17,500 nucleotides of DNA from contig CM060322.1 in assembly GCA_030674155.1 (NCBI GenBank), forward strand, positions 66,512,736 to 66,530,235, read 5' to 3'. Below the pieces are notes generated by a model. That model had not been told where the DNA came from and did no database searches. It worked only from the letters and a program-made list of their open reading frames with translations. Position numbers and translations under genes: made by a program. The DNA is from Stramonita haemastoma. Taxonomy: Eukaryota > Mollusca > Gastropoda > Neogastropoda > Muricidae. Below, in pieces: positions 9,084 to 17,410 of the stretch; positions within the stretch are counted from its first letter, which is position 1; each line of letters begins with the position of its first letter.

Positions 9084-9254
9084 ACAGCAGGTACTTTCAC
9101 TTTTGCCCTCCCATTCTGTTCTATTCTCATATGGTCGTTTTAGCTTGTTGGCTTTAGCTGCCACTTGGTCCACATTGTTCACAGCTAATTTGCATATAAA
9201 TTGAGCGTGTTTTTGTTGTGTTTATTGTTGTTTTACATGTCATATGCTGGTAGT

Positions 9255-9440
9255 ATGGCTTTGGTACATCATACTTTCACTGCTGACGAAGTAACAGAAG
9301 TTTTAAACGAGTTATTACGTTGCCGATAAAGATCGTGTTTTGGATAGAGATCGTGAGAGCTTTGAGAGCTTTGAGTCTCGTGATACTCACTGTGTGCCAC
9401 TCGAGGAATCAGATAGGCCAGCTAAAAGGGGTGGGAAGGG
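9255..9440 (+). pseudogene. Possible piggyBac transposase N-terminal remnant
   Basis: From ATG at 9255 the frame reads MALVHHTFTADEVTEVLNEL and stops at TAA 9327-9329. A shift to the next frame at about 9325 continues as DKDRVLDRDRESFESFESRD and then VPLEESDRPAKRGGK. A short helix followed by an acidic stretch, then basic residues, fits the disordered N-terminus of piggyBac-type transposases, and its place just inside the left TIR fits too. The catalytic domain is missing. The assignment rests mostly on context. Confidence 0.5.
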
Positions 9441-10040
9441 GGGGGGGTGACTGGGGAGGGGCGTGGCCTTGGTACTGTGAGTACCCCTACAATAAACACC
9501 AACTGTTTACATGAAAATGAACTACAAGCCACCTGGTGAAGTGCAAACATTCTGTACATATGAATAAAGTAGTGTAGAAAAGTTCAGGAACTTTCTTGGA
9601 CTAGGGAAGAAATGTTATCTGTATATTCCATGATCGTTATTGTGACAGTGTCGTGTCTACAGTTCAGTGGTTCCCTTTGATTATATTACATTTGATGCAT
9701 GCTGGAAGAAAACTTGTATAGTATCTATGTTTGTCCCTGTTTATGTGAGATTCTTGTATAGTTTTGTTGTTGTTGTGTTGTATTTGTTGCATACATTGTG
9801 TAAAAATCATAAGCCCATCAGTGGGATCACCACTTAAAATCAGAGCAATTACGTAATTTGACACCATAATTAACATACTCTTTTTTATGCAATATAAATT
9901 TTTATGCACGCATATGATGGGCAGTCATTTACCCACACAATGCCATAGTTTCATAAGAAATGGGCTTCAAACAAAAAAGATATGATGATTTTACTATGAT
10001 GACCCAGTGCACACTGCACTCAGCTGCTGCAGGGCTGGTC
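9441..10040. other. Interior of piggyBac-like element, no domain seen
   Basis: This stretch contains a G-rich patch at 9430-9465 and AT-rich sequence after it. No DDD-type transposase core can be read in any frame, so the catalytic region appears to have been deleted. Confidence 0.5.
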
Positions 10041-10086
10041 CACAGAGACGGCAGTGCAGCTGCACCCTTGGGGTACAAAGTGTTAA

Positions 10087-10480
10087 GCATTGTAGGAATT
10101 GGTAAACTTCAGTTATGTTCAATAGTGGTATTTTCAAAGCTGATTTGATATTTTTTGATCTGCAAAAAGGTTTTAGTTTTTCTAGAGAGTTTTGTGTAGC
10201 ATCATTCTCTTTTATCAATAAATCTGGCATGGTGGTAAAATAGGTATTTGGGCAATCAGGAGAAATATTCTTAATACTGGAAGATGAGGAAATTTTTTTT
10301 AGCTAGCTGGTTGATAGCTTTCCACATTGACCTTCAATTTTGTCTGGAAGAAGTAAAATTTTGAAAGTATTTTTGTTTACTTGCTCGCTTTAAGGAATTA
10401 ACTTTGTTTCTTTGTGCTTTGTATTCATCAAATTTTCCTGCTTTTAACAAGTTATCTCCTGGAGTGTCGGGATGTTCAGG
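10087..10480 (-). pseudogene. LINE-3 linker upstream of RT
   Basis: On the minus strand from about 10466 the frame reads DNLLKAGKFDEYKAQRNKVNSLKRAS, followed by SMWKAINQLAKK. This is the basic YKxxRNKVxxLxR and LWxxIN pattern found between endonuclease and RT in Jockey/CR1-type proteins. Further on, MPDLLIKENDATQNSLEKL and NITEVYQFLQCL (from 10230) lead into the RT and meet the TTAA at 10083-10086. Stops are present between these blocks. Confidence 0.7.
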
Positions 10481-10639
10481 ATATTAGGCACAAGCATTTT
10501 ACTGCAGACTCCCTCCTTTAAGATCCTCTTTCAAGATGTCCCACAAACACCACTGTTAACTTCCTGATAGAATGTTTTTTTTCCCCGATATGAGTGAAAA
10601 GTGGTATAGTTGGTCTCTAAGGATAAGGTTGTTTTCAGG

Positions 10640-10884
10640 AATCTGGTTTTGGTTTTCTCATTTTATGTGTGATCGATGTGGGTTTTCCCACAACATAGTG
10701 GGCTGACCCTTATGGTTGACCAAGGCGTGGATACATGCAAGGACAGTTGAGTTGGTTTTATACCTTGTTTTAACTGTATATAGTTGCACACTTTTAATAA
10801 AGTTTTAAAATGCGAGCAGGTGACAGCCCCATATGGCCTGTGCAGTTAGTGGGACTCCAAGCAACATCATTGGATTGGATTGGA
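10640..10884 (+). mobile_element. Probable retroposon 3' end
   Basis: Sequence unlike its neighbours ends with AATAAA at about 10796-10801, a GC-richer block (GCGAGCAGGTGACAGCCCCA and on) and a short ATTGG tandem tail (10868-10884). That arrangement resembles the 3' UTR and tail of a CR1/L2-type LINE on the + strand. No coding part is recognised, and the left limit is a guess. Confidence 0.35.
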
Positions 10885-11776
10885 ACTGTTTTATATGTGT
10901 GGAAGAATGTCAGTGTTTTAATATGGCTGTAATGTAGCCATCTCATCTCTGCATATTATGTCAGTGTTTTTAGATGGCTCTGGTGTGGTCATTTTTTTTG
11001 GTTTAGATATGTCCATGTTAATAAGCAACTGTATTTGTCAATTTATCCTGCAGATTGCATTTTGTATTTAGAGACTGTATTTTAGGTATTTTATCTGTGT
11101 GATTTAAATGTCTGTATTTTTATATGGTTATATGTGACGCTCCACCACATAATGAGACGGAGTGCACATGAGGTCAAATTTTAGTTATTGACATGTTATT
11201 AATGTGCAATAAAGTGGCTATCAAATACAAAAAACAGATTGAAAATTGGACAATTCTGTGCAAAGTTATTACAGGTTGAAATGATAGACTACAGGAAGTG
11301 GCAAAATGAGAAACGGACAAGTGTATTTTCGTAACACGTTGTCAGAATGAGGGCTTGGGTATTTTCAAAACACATTTAAAAGCAAAAGGGATAAAAAATT
11401 ATGCCTTGATATTTCATTATAAGGTAGATAAACGGATATAGTTTAATAATTAATCAAAATCTCAAAATTGACAACTTGACCCCTACCTGCCTTTAATGGC
11501 TCCTAGAGCAAAATTGGGTAATGTGCTAAGCGACTCATTTCGTGGCGGAGCGTCACATATTTGTAATTTTATGTGTGGATTATATGTCATTATTTTTAAA
11601 TGGGTGTGTTTTAGTCATTCTCTTTGTGTATATTTAAGGTCATGTTTTTGATGGCAGAATTTTAGCCATTTTATCTGTGGTTTACATGTCTTTATTTTTA
11701 AAGGATTGTATTTAAGTCACTTTATGTATGTGGATTAAACTTTGGTGTTTTGAGATGTGCAGGTTTTGTTTTAGTC
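10884..11776. repeat. Degenerate minisatellite, 51-bp period
   Basis: About nine decayed units share the pattern ATTTTATnTGTGTGGATT, ATGTC, TATTTTTAAATGG and TTTTAGTC. Three units to the right of the MITE are each 51 bp (11566-11616, 11617-11667, 11668-11718); the last is 58 bp (11719-11776). Units to the left (about 10884-11132) are more diverged and about 48-57 bp. MITE copy B sits inside the array. There is no coding potential. Confidence 0.7.
11133..11557 (-). mobile_element. MITE copy B, TA-flanked, 425 bp
   Basis: This is the reverse complement of the element at 716-1136, with roughly 96-97 percent identity by eye. Differences are a few substitutions, a shorter T-run and a six-base insertion (ATGTGC on the complementary strand) near one end. 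TA flanks both ends (11131-11132, 11558-11559). The copy interrupts a minisatellite array, which confirms insertion. It encodes nothing. Confidence 0.88.
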
Positions 11777-12480
11777 AAATGAAAGATAGTAGCAAGATCA
11801 AGAAGCATGCAAAATTTCATATCATTATCTTAGACAGTTGTTGAGATATACCACTTTAACATTTTTCAGATGGGATAAAAATGTCATTTTGTTATTTAAG
11901 GCCTTATTTGGACATCTCCCTCATGCTTATTATGAACCTGACAGTGCTGAAACTAGTTTTATATTGTTTTATGCTACTTTGAAGAAACAAATATCTAAAA
12001 AGCAGAAAAATAAGTCAAAGGAAACAAATGGTATTTTACATCAAAATCAGATATTTTTTTAAAAAATAGCTCGCGAATTGAGCTGAAAGGGGTACTTTAC
12101 CCTCCTGTAAAAATCTCAAGAATGCCTAAAAGTGTCTAAGATGTATATTACAGCTTGTACTTTTTACTCAGATGCTATGTTTTTTGTTTTTTTCAAAGCT
12201 AAAAATCATGTAGAGGCAAACTGCAGTTTCACTTTTTCTTGTGTTTTTTTACTTTCTAACTACATGTTTGGTGAAACAAAACAACTTAATGAAAAAGAAG
12301 TGAAGAAAGTTCATGCACTGCTTAAAATGTGAAACCAACAGAGAGAACAAAGTTTTACTCAATTTGATTAGCACTTGTATGCTCTGATTAAAAAAAAAAA
12401 AAAAGTTTTGTTTTGCATGAATTTAAATGGATGCATTCAGGAGTGTTTTCTAATCGTTAAATCACTATTTCTGTTAAAAA
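11777..12480. other. No gene recognised
   Basis: AT-rich sequence with open frames of 66-74 codons at 11838-12062 and 12132-12332 that show no known motif and have a composition like the surrounding DNA. An A15 run lies at 12390-12404. I would not call a gene here. Confidence 0.5.
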
Positions 12481-12867
12481 TGCGGTCTTACATGCACACA
12501 GACACAACAAACGGTAAACAAAATCGGCCAAATCTCTATTAGAAATTAGATCGAGGAGTTATCATTCTTGCATTCGTTTTCACGATGTTTCGTCAAACAT
12601 TTCGGCACGATATAACAAAGTACAGATCCTAAGAAAAAAGCAAACACTACTAGAAACTATTTAGACTAGAATCATCACCCTCATTTATTGTTATAATAGA
12701 AAAATTTCACGTGAGCTCATAAATTCTGAGAGCACCCTTCAATGACCTAGTTCTTCGCTCCCTGGGATCCCAGTCCGGGATAAACTTGCGATCAACGATA
12801 AGTTTTTAAATCTAAAATCATCGAGATTCGATAGTAACTACGTACAAAATAAAAGCACAACATTTAC

Positions 12868-12966
12868 TTCTTCAGATGTGAGTGTGAATGCGCTGTACAC
12901 ATCGAAAATCTCTATCCACGTTCGCAAGTCTGAAGCATCTATGTGTAGACTCGCTAAGGCCGCCAT
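12868..12966 (-). CDS. Candidate first coding exon of an unknown gene (partial)
   Basis: The minus-strand ATG at 12966-12964 has a strong context: A at -3 and G at +4, within CCAAAATGGCGG. It opens a frame reading MAALASLHIDASDLRTWIEI and then FDVYSAFTLTSEE. After this the sequence GAA|GTAAAT offers a splice donor of moderate quality at 12867; without splicing the frame ends at TAG 12838-12840 (42 residues). The frame lies in the CpG-richer region. I do not recognise the protein. Further exons would lie to the left and I cannot find them. It may also be a chance frame, but start context, YY1 site and composition agree. Confidence 0.4.
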
Positions 12967-12971
12967 TTTGG
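12959..12971 (-). promoter_or_regulatory. YY1-type site overlapping a start codon
   Basis: GCCGCCATTTTGG on the + strand is CCAAAATGGCGGC on the minus strand, the classic YY1 consensus with an embedded ATG. In animal genes such sites often lie just downstream of the transcription start and include the translation start, as would be the case here for the minus-strand frame. Confidence 0.5.
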
Positions 12972-13350
12972 TCAGTTAGAAAAGGGGGGTGCTGTATGGA
13001 AACGAGAATCAGACGTCATTTAACGGAAATAACCGATAAACTGAAATGAGGTTTTTGTTCTTGGAAAAACGAGCTTTTTAACGCTGTGTTGGATTTTTTT
13101 GTACGATTAAAAAGGAAATCTCTAGACTTCCGAAAAATGTAGGGAATTTTTAAACCATTATATTGTATTTTTAAAAAAAACTTCACTAAAGTGTCTCTCA
13201 TACAATGGGTTAGTGGAGAGTTTCTTCTTTCCAATGGTATGGGCTATGAATAGGTTTGTATAGTGAAAGGGTGACAGATTGTGTTGGAAGACGAAGCATG
13301 AAAATTCACCGAGTTGCGTTTTCAGCCAGTGAGGCTCCGGTAGCGGCGAG

Positions 13351-13546
13351 TTTTTAAGTTTATTACTGATATTAAATCATCGCTCACACTTATCCAGTCA
13401 TCATTCTTGCAAAATGATATTACAGACGTTAAGTTAATGCATTAAACTTTTTACTAGTATATTTTTTTTTTAGCTTTCTTTTAGATTTGGGTGGAGAAAT
13501 TTGGGTGCAAAGTAGATCTAATTTGCCACTTTCCGCGGTCCTACCT
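13351..13546. other. No gene seen
   Basis: AT-rich sequence between the promoter-like region and a small inverted-repeat element. A T9 run lies at about 13464-13472. No feature recognised. Confidence 0.4.
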
Positions 13547-13642
13547 AATTGTATAAGACAAGGTGAGACTTACCTGGTAAGTTGAATCTTGTTGAGAATT
13601 CTGACGAATTTCTCCCGATGAAACTGGAACAGAGTGCACTTG
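13547..13642 (-). repeat. Left arm of inverted repeat (96 bp)
   Basis: This is the reverse complement of 13772-13876 with only a few substitutions, apart from a 9-bp duplication present in the other arm. The 129-bp spacer (13643-13771) is unrelated. The arm holds the palindrome ACTTACCTGGTAAGT at 13568-13582. It is probably a partial, inverted copy of the small element at 13772-13920. Confidence 0.85.
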
Positions 13643-13771
13643 AGATAAACACCATTTGCCAGCCGTCATTCATTGAGAGTGCAACGAATAAACACTGAGT
13701 CAATGAAGATACAACACACAGGTTATAGAGCTACTGGTCTATATGGGTGGGTAACAGAAATAAAGGGAGGG

Positions 13772-13920
13772 CAAGTGCACTCTGTTCCGGTTTCATCGGT
13801 TTCATCGGGAGAAATTCATCAGAATTCTCAACAAGATTCAACTTACCAGGTAAGTCTCACCTTGTCTTATACAATTCTAACTCATCTCCCGCTGAAACCT
13901 GCACTAAGAGTGCTCTTGAG
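13772..13920 (+). mobile_element. Small foldback/MITE-like element of about 147 bp
   Basis: The left end reads CAAGTGCACTCTGTTCCGG then TTTCATCGG twice; the complement of the right end reads CAAGAGCACTCTTAGTGCAG then GTTTCAGCGGGAGA. These form imperfect terminal inverted repeats of about 30 bp. The 9-bp TTTCATCGG is tandemly duplicated in this copy only. The centre carries ACTTACCAGGTAAGT (13841-13855), a palindrome with a 5' splice-donor consensus on both strands. No clear target duplication is visible. The family is not one I recognise. Confidence 0.55.
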
Positions 13921-15505
13921 ATATTTAGAGCAACAGTGGTTATGAGTTGCAAAAAGAACAGATCAAACTTCATCTTTGACAAATTAGTATTTCATAAAGA
14001 CCTGTCCAAAGTGTGGTTTGCCACAGTTAAACATTTTGCTGTAAAAGCAGGTGTAAATAGGCTCCCTAGTCCAGCCAGCAGCTGTCATAACAACACTGAT
14101 AAGCGCCTGCAGCCTAGGGCAGGAGCACTTACCACCTTAGTAGGCTGGTGCTGTATAAACATCAGTATCTTAGCCTGCATCAGCTAGAGTGTATGGCTTC
14201 CAGTGAGCTATGATAATAGTGTCTCTGTTAACACGATGTTGAGGGCCTGTAAGGCAAGGAAATTTTTTTACAATTGTCTTTTCTCAGAGAAGCTGTTCTC
14301 AAGTATTATATTAGTGTTGCTACAACACCTAGCATATCATTGCGTTTAGTCAGTTCTATAGGATCCTGGTGATCCCCATGTCAAGTATGCTTTAATACGC
14401 TATTTGCAAATAAAAAGTGCATTTTGTTGTCCATCACTGACATGCCTGACAAGTCTAGTGCATTCAGGTTTTGGCAACATTGTCCAGTAAGGGGAGTAAG
14501 AAGTATGGTAAGCTTTTCCCCCCTTTATTAAAAAAATTATTTCAGTGTCAACATTTTAATATATATTTAACTCCACATTGGCATCACAGGTTTTAATCCT
14601 ATCCTTTGACTGGTCAGCACTGGATTAGCTTCAAAGCCCCATCCATGAATATTTTAACTAGGTATGTAACACCAAAAGAACATAAACACCATCAAATTTA
14701 TTAGGATAGCAGCTAACTGACTTTGCCGTACAGTACATGTACATATAGTAAGGCTTTCTCTTCTGATTTGAGAAAGGCTAGAAATTTGATGCCGTTGACT
14801 GAAAGAGGTGAAACCTTAGCCTACCACTGCCACGTGTTGATGTACATGTTGTATATTAGACAGTGGATGCCTGCTAGGGAAGCATGATGGTGTCAGCAGC
14901 ATCGGCCACATGTATTCCATCTTTGTCCGATATTTGCTTGTCAGTACCTTGAGCTCCTTCCTCACATGGTGTTTGAGGTTTGGATCATGGATTGATACAG
15001 AAGCTATCTCTATTTGAGAAAAGCAGGGGTCTGATTATCTCCCTTTCTTACACCAAGTGATAAAACATATGGGTTTGTCTGCAGAGGCACAACAGTTATT
15101 TCTTCTGTTTTGTCTAACATTCTTTGGCAATACTCTTGGAAGCAACGCAAAGAAAGAGGGTCGGAAAACAATGGAAAGAGGGATAATTCAAGCTGATAAT
15201 GCAAGCATCAATTGCATAAGCATGTCAGTCAGGTCAAAAGATATCTAGAACAGGTAGTTTGTTTTATGCATGCAGCAAAAGAGTCCCCTTCAGGGAAGAA
15301 AACAAGTAATGCTACAGCCTCTTTAAGAAGGCTTGGTACAAACTACCATTCAACATACCATGAAATGGACAATTTTCTGACTTATGATTTTCTGACCAAG
15401 CAGTGCAAGCATAACTGATTGTGATAGCTTTGCTGATACATCATTTTCAGATTTCTTTGGTCAAATGTCACAGGTTTATGATCTGCTAGATCCCCTTTAG
15501 TTAAT
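13921..15505. other. No gene recognised
   Basis: AT-rich, intron-like sequence. A minus-strand frame without ATG from about 15035 to 14816 stays open for some 70 codons (includes HHVRKELKVLTSKYRTK), and a short + frame starts at ATG 14442 followed by several GTAAG steps. Neither shows a known domain. GCCTGTAAGGCAAG at 14244-14257 matches part of the 115-bp repeat described below. Confidence 0.4.
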
Positions 15506-15620
15506 ACAACTAACAGTTGTGCTATTGTCAGATCTAATAGAACTGACTATCAATAGCAGAGGACAGTAAAGCCTGTAAGGCCAGAAACATCTCTCAGTTT
15601 GAGATAACTTTAGAGTCTTG
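15506..15620 (+). repeat. 115-bp dispersed repeat, copy 1
   Basis: This copy runs from ACAACTAACAG to AGAGTCTTG and matches 15812-15926 at all but about five or six positions, with no gaps. It starts with a small stem (ACAACT, loop AAC, AGTTGT) and contains a longer hairpin, GCTATTG pairing with CAATAGC. There is no coding potential. Confidence 0.9.
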
Positions 15621-15811
15621 AGTTGTAGTTTGAGCTTTGTTTTGATTTACATACAGACCTCCCCATCCATGTGAGAGCTGTCAGTAACCAGTGTGGCCTA
15701 GGTAAGTGTAACTTTAATTTTCCCTCTTTGCTGAGGTAAGTTTGTGATATACCACTTAAGGTAATTTTTTATCCACAACAAACAGTGTCATATATCTGTC
15801 CGAATTTTGGC

Positions 15812-15926
15812 ACAACTAACAGTAGTGCTATTGTCAGATCTACTAGAACTGAATATCAATAGCAGAGGACAGTAAAGCCTGTAAGGCAAGAAACATCTCT
15901 CAGTTTGAGATAACTTCAGAGTCTTG
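15812..15926 (+). repeat. 115-bp dispersed repeat, copy 2, with target-duplication-like flanks
   Basis: A direct copy of 15506-15620. TGTCCGAATT occurs at 15797-15806 and again at 15927-15936, directly at its right end and five bases from its left end. This looks like a 10-bp target-site duplication and suggests an inserted non-autonomous element of about 120 bp rather than a local tandem duplication. No clear terminal inverted repeats or poly-A tail are seen. Confidence 0.75.
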
Positions 15927-15936
15927 TGTCCGAATT

Positions 15937-17030
15937 ACCAGCACACTTACTACTCGTGAACAGTGTTTCTACTGCATTTCAGAGTGTGGCAAAGTAGTTT
16001 CCCATGGGGAACACCATCAAGCTAGCAACAGACTAGCAGCTCTCAGGCCTAACAAGAGGTCATTGTTAAAATTTTAGCTTTTCTTTGCTTTAGTAGGTGA
16101 CTGCAAGCACTGAAAGATTCAAGTTCTCTTTCTTCAGTAAGTCTGACACTCAGCTCCTGAGAGTTGATAACAAACCCTTTATGGGGTGATTTTCTTGCAT
16201 GGGTTTAATTATGATTTGTAATCATTTTTTGCAAACCCCAAAATATCAGTTTGATTTGACTATGTCAACAGCCCATTCCATGACTTCTGTCTCATGTTCT
16301 ATATCCCCTACTACCATGCTCAGAATTATGAGAATATGATAAAAAAAAAACCTTATTGTATCTTAGAAACAGTATAACTTGCCCTTCTAATAAGAACGTG
16401 TGCAACACTCAAAATTGGGCCACTGAATAAACTGCATGATGCAGATCAATTTATGCAAATAAATGGCCTGTTGTGATAAAATCTAAGGCCTTCTAATATG
16501 TTTCCATATCAAACTTTTTACAATCTATATTTACGTTGAAGGCTTTCAAACTGAGAATCATGTAATAGATTCCATTTCCTATGGGAATATAACAACTTTT
16601 ACAGGCTCATTCTCTTACAAACAAAGATTTTTTGCAAGAAAAATATATTGAGTTATTGATTTCTGAATCTACAGCCTCATTTCCTACTGAGCTACTTAGA
16701 GTCTGTGGGGTATAACTCAAGGAATATTGTCATCCCTTTGACTGTGTCAAAACACTTATAATATATCAGAAGTGACTTAATTCCACTTCTCTCTTATTTG
16801 CCATGCAATGAATGCAATGCAATGGTGCAAAAAATTGCAAAATGCAATAAAAGATTTTATCATGAAGTTATTACTCCAATAGGAATATTAATATTATTTT
16901 AAAATGAACTCATTTGGAAAAGGAAAGATGGTTTTCTTACAGACAAACTTGTCATCACACCTTTCATCTCTCAGGGATTTTCCATTGCCCTCAGACTATC
17001 ATTAGTTGTTTGGCTGGTAGCACCACCCCA
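15937..17030. other. No gene recognised
   Basis: AT-rich sequence with an A10 run near 16341. A cluster of GCAAT/GCAAA words lies at 16803-16847. No domain, transposon end or RNA gene seen. Confidence 0.45.
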
Positions 17031-17410
17031 AAATAAAACGAAATATGCCAACTGCTGTTTCTGCTGTGACCCCCATGACACTACCTTGACCCCAAGCTTT
17101 CCCCCTACACTTGTTGAATGAGATGCTCAGTTTCTGAGTAACTTTGGCCTCTTTCAGAGCTCTGTGAAATTTGCCCCAGTGGGGTAAAAGCAATTCCCGG
17201 CTCACAGCTGTGTGTGCTAGCACCAAGGCCTGCACTGTCAATGGAGTGGCATGTTATGCATTTCTCTCTACTAGGTGAGAGGTCAAAGGTTGCATGCTCT
17301 GTAAGGGCAAGGACGTCTGCCAGGGTGTCCTTGGCTGCGCAGGTTTCCTTATACCTATGCTGACCTGCACTAAGTTCACAGCAAGTTCACAGCAGTGTAC
17401 GTGCACTGTT
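17002..17410 (-). other. GC-richer block with overlapping open frames, unassigned
   Basis: Two minus-strand frames are open across this block. One (17241-17002) includes SRELLLPHWGKFHRALKEAK. The other has no ATG, runs from about 17365 to 17105, and includes KETCAAKDTLADVLALTEHA and CITCHSIDSAGLG. The raised GC content makes stop-free frames more likely by chance. A possible splice acceptor (GAACTTAG or GTGCAG) lies upstream of the second frame near 17370. I recognise no family in either and cannot say which, if any, is coding. Confidence 0.25.
17372..17393 (+). repeat. Tandem duplication of an 11-mer
   Basis: AAGTTCACAGC occurs twice in direct succession. It is a small, recent-looking slippage duplication. 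Confidence 0.9.

Larger units (their letters stand above)
9005..10082 (+). mobile_element. piggyBac-like element, 1,078 bp, internally deleted
   Basis: TTAA lies at both edges (9001-9004 and 10083-10086), the target duplication of piggyBac transposases. The left end reads CACTTTCTACCCC; the complement of the right end reads CACTTTGTACCCC, 12 of 13 matching. The element interrupts LINE-3 exactly at TTAA. At about 1.1 kb it is far shorter than an autonomous piggyBac (usually over 2 kb), and it holds only a frayed N-terminal transposase-like frame, so it is a deletion derivative. Confidence 0.85.
7340..10480 (-). mobile_element. CR1/Jockey-like LINE on minus strand (LINE-3), split in three
   Basis: A non-LTR retrotransposon reading right to left. 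Its linker lies at 10480-10087, its reverse transcriptase at 9004-8249 and its C-terminal region at about 8040-7340. The gaps are a piggyBac-like element (9005-10082) and a SINE (8119-8248). Removing the piggyBac-like element rejoins the codons FLQCL and KQRKSQSPDGVDG exactly at the TTAA. No endonuclease is recognised, so the copy is probably 5'-truncated near 10480-10640. The motifs (YRP, GFRK, FVDFAKAFD, IPQGSVLGPLLF) are those of the Jockey/CR1 supergroup. Confidence 0.83.
12481..13350. promoter_or_regulatory. CpG-richer, promoter-like region
   Basis: CpG steps are much more frequent here than on either side (for example around 12590-12610, 12770-12830, 12890-12960, 13005-13035 and 13300-13350), which suggests an unmethylated promoter in an otherwise CpG-depleted genome. 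CACGTG (12708-12713) is an E-box, ATGACGTCT (minus strand, 13010-13018) is close to a CRE/ATF site, and a YY1-type site lies at 12959-12971. No TATA box is obvious at a useful distance. This is inferred from composition and motifs only. Confidence 0.45.

Noticed and set aside
9664..9909. 81-codon minus-strand frame inside the piggyBac-like element
   Set aside because: It has no known motif and lies in AT-rich residual sequence; the transposase-like remnant is on the other strand.
11838..12332. Two + frames of 74 and 66 codons
   Set aside because: Low-complexity, Lys- and Phe-rich translations of AT-rich DNA without homology that I recognise.
13673..14187. Two overlapping + frames of 90 and 146 codons
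   Set aside because: Both read through the inverted-repeat element and change nothing at its edges; no domain is recognisable, so they are probably chance frames.
14430..14515. Short + frame from ATG 14442 followed by GTAAGG, GTAAGA and GTAAGC
   Set aside because: Several competing donor-like words and no promoter or conserved residues; too weak to call an exon.
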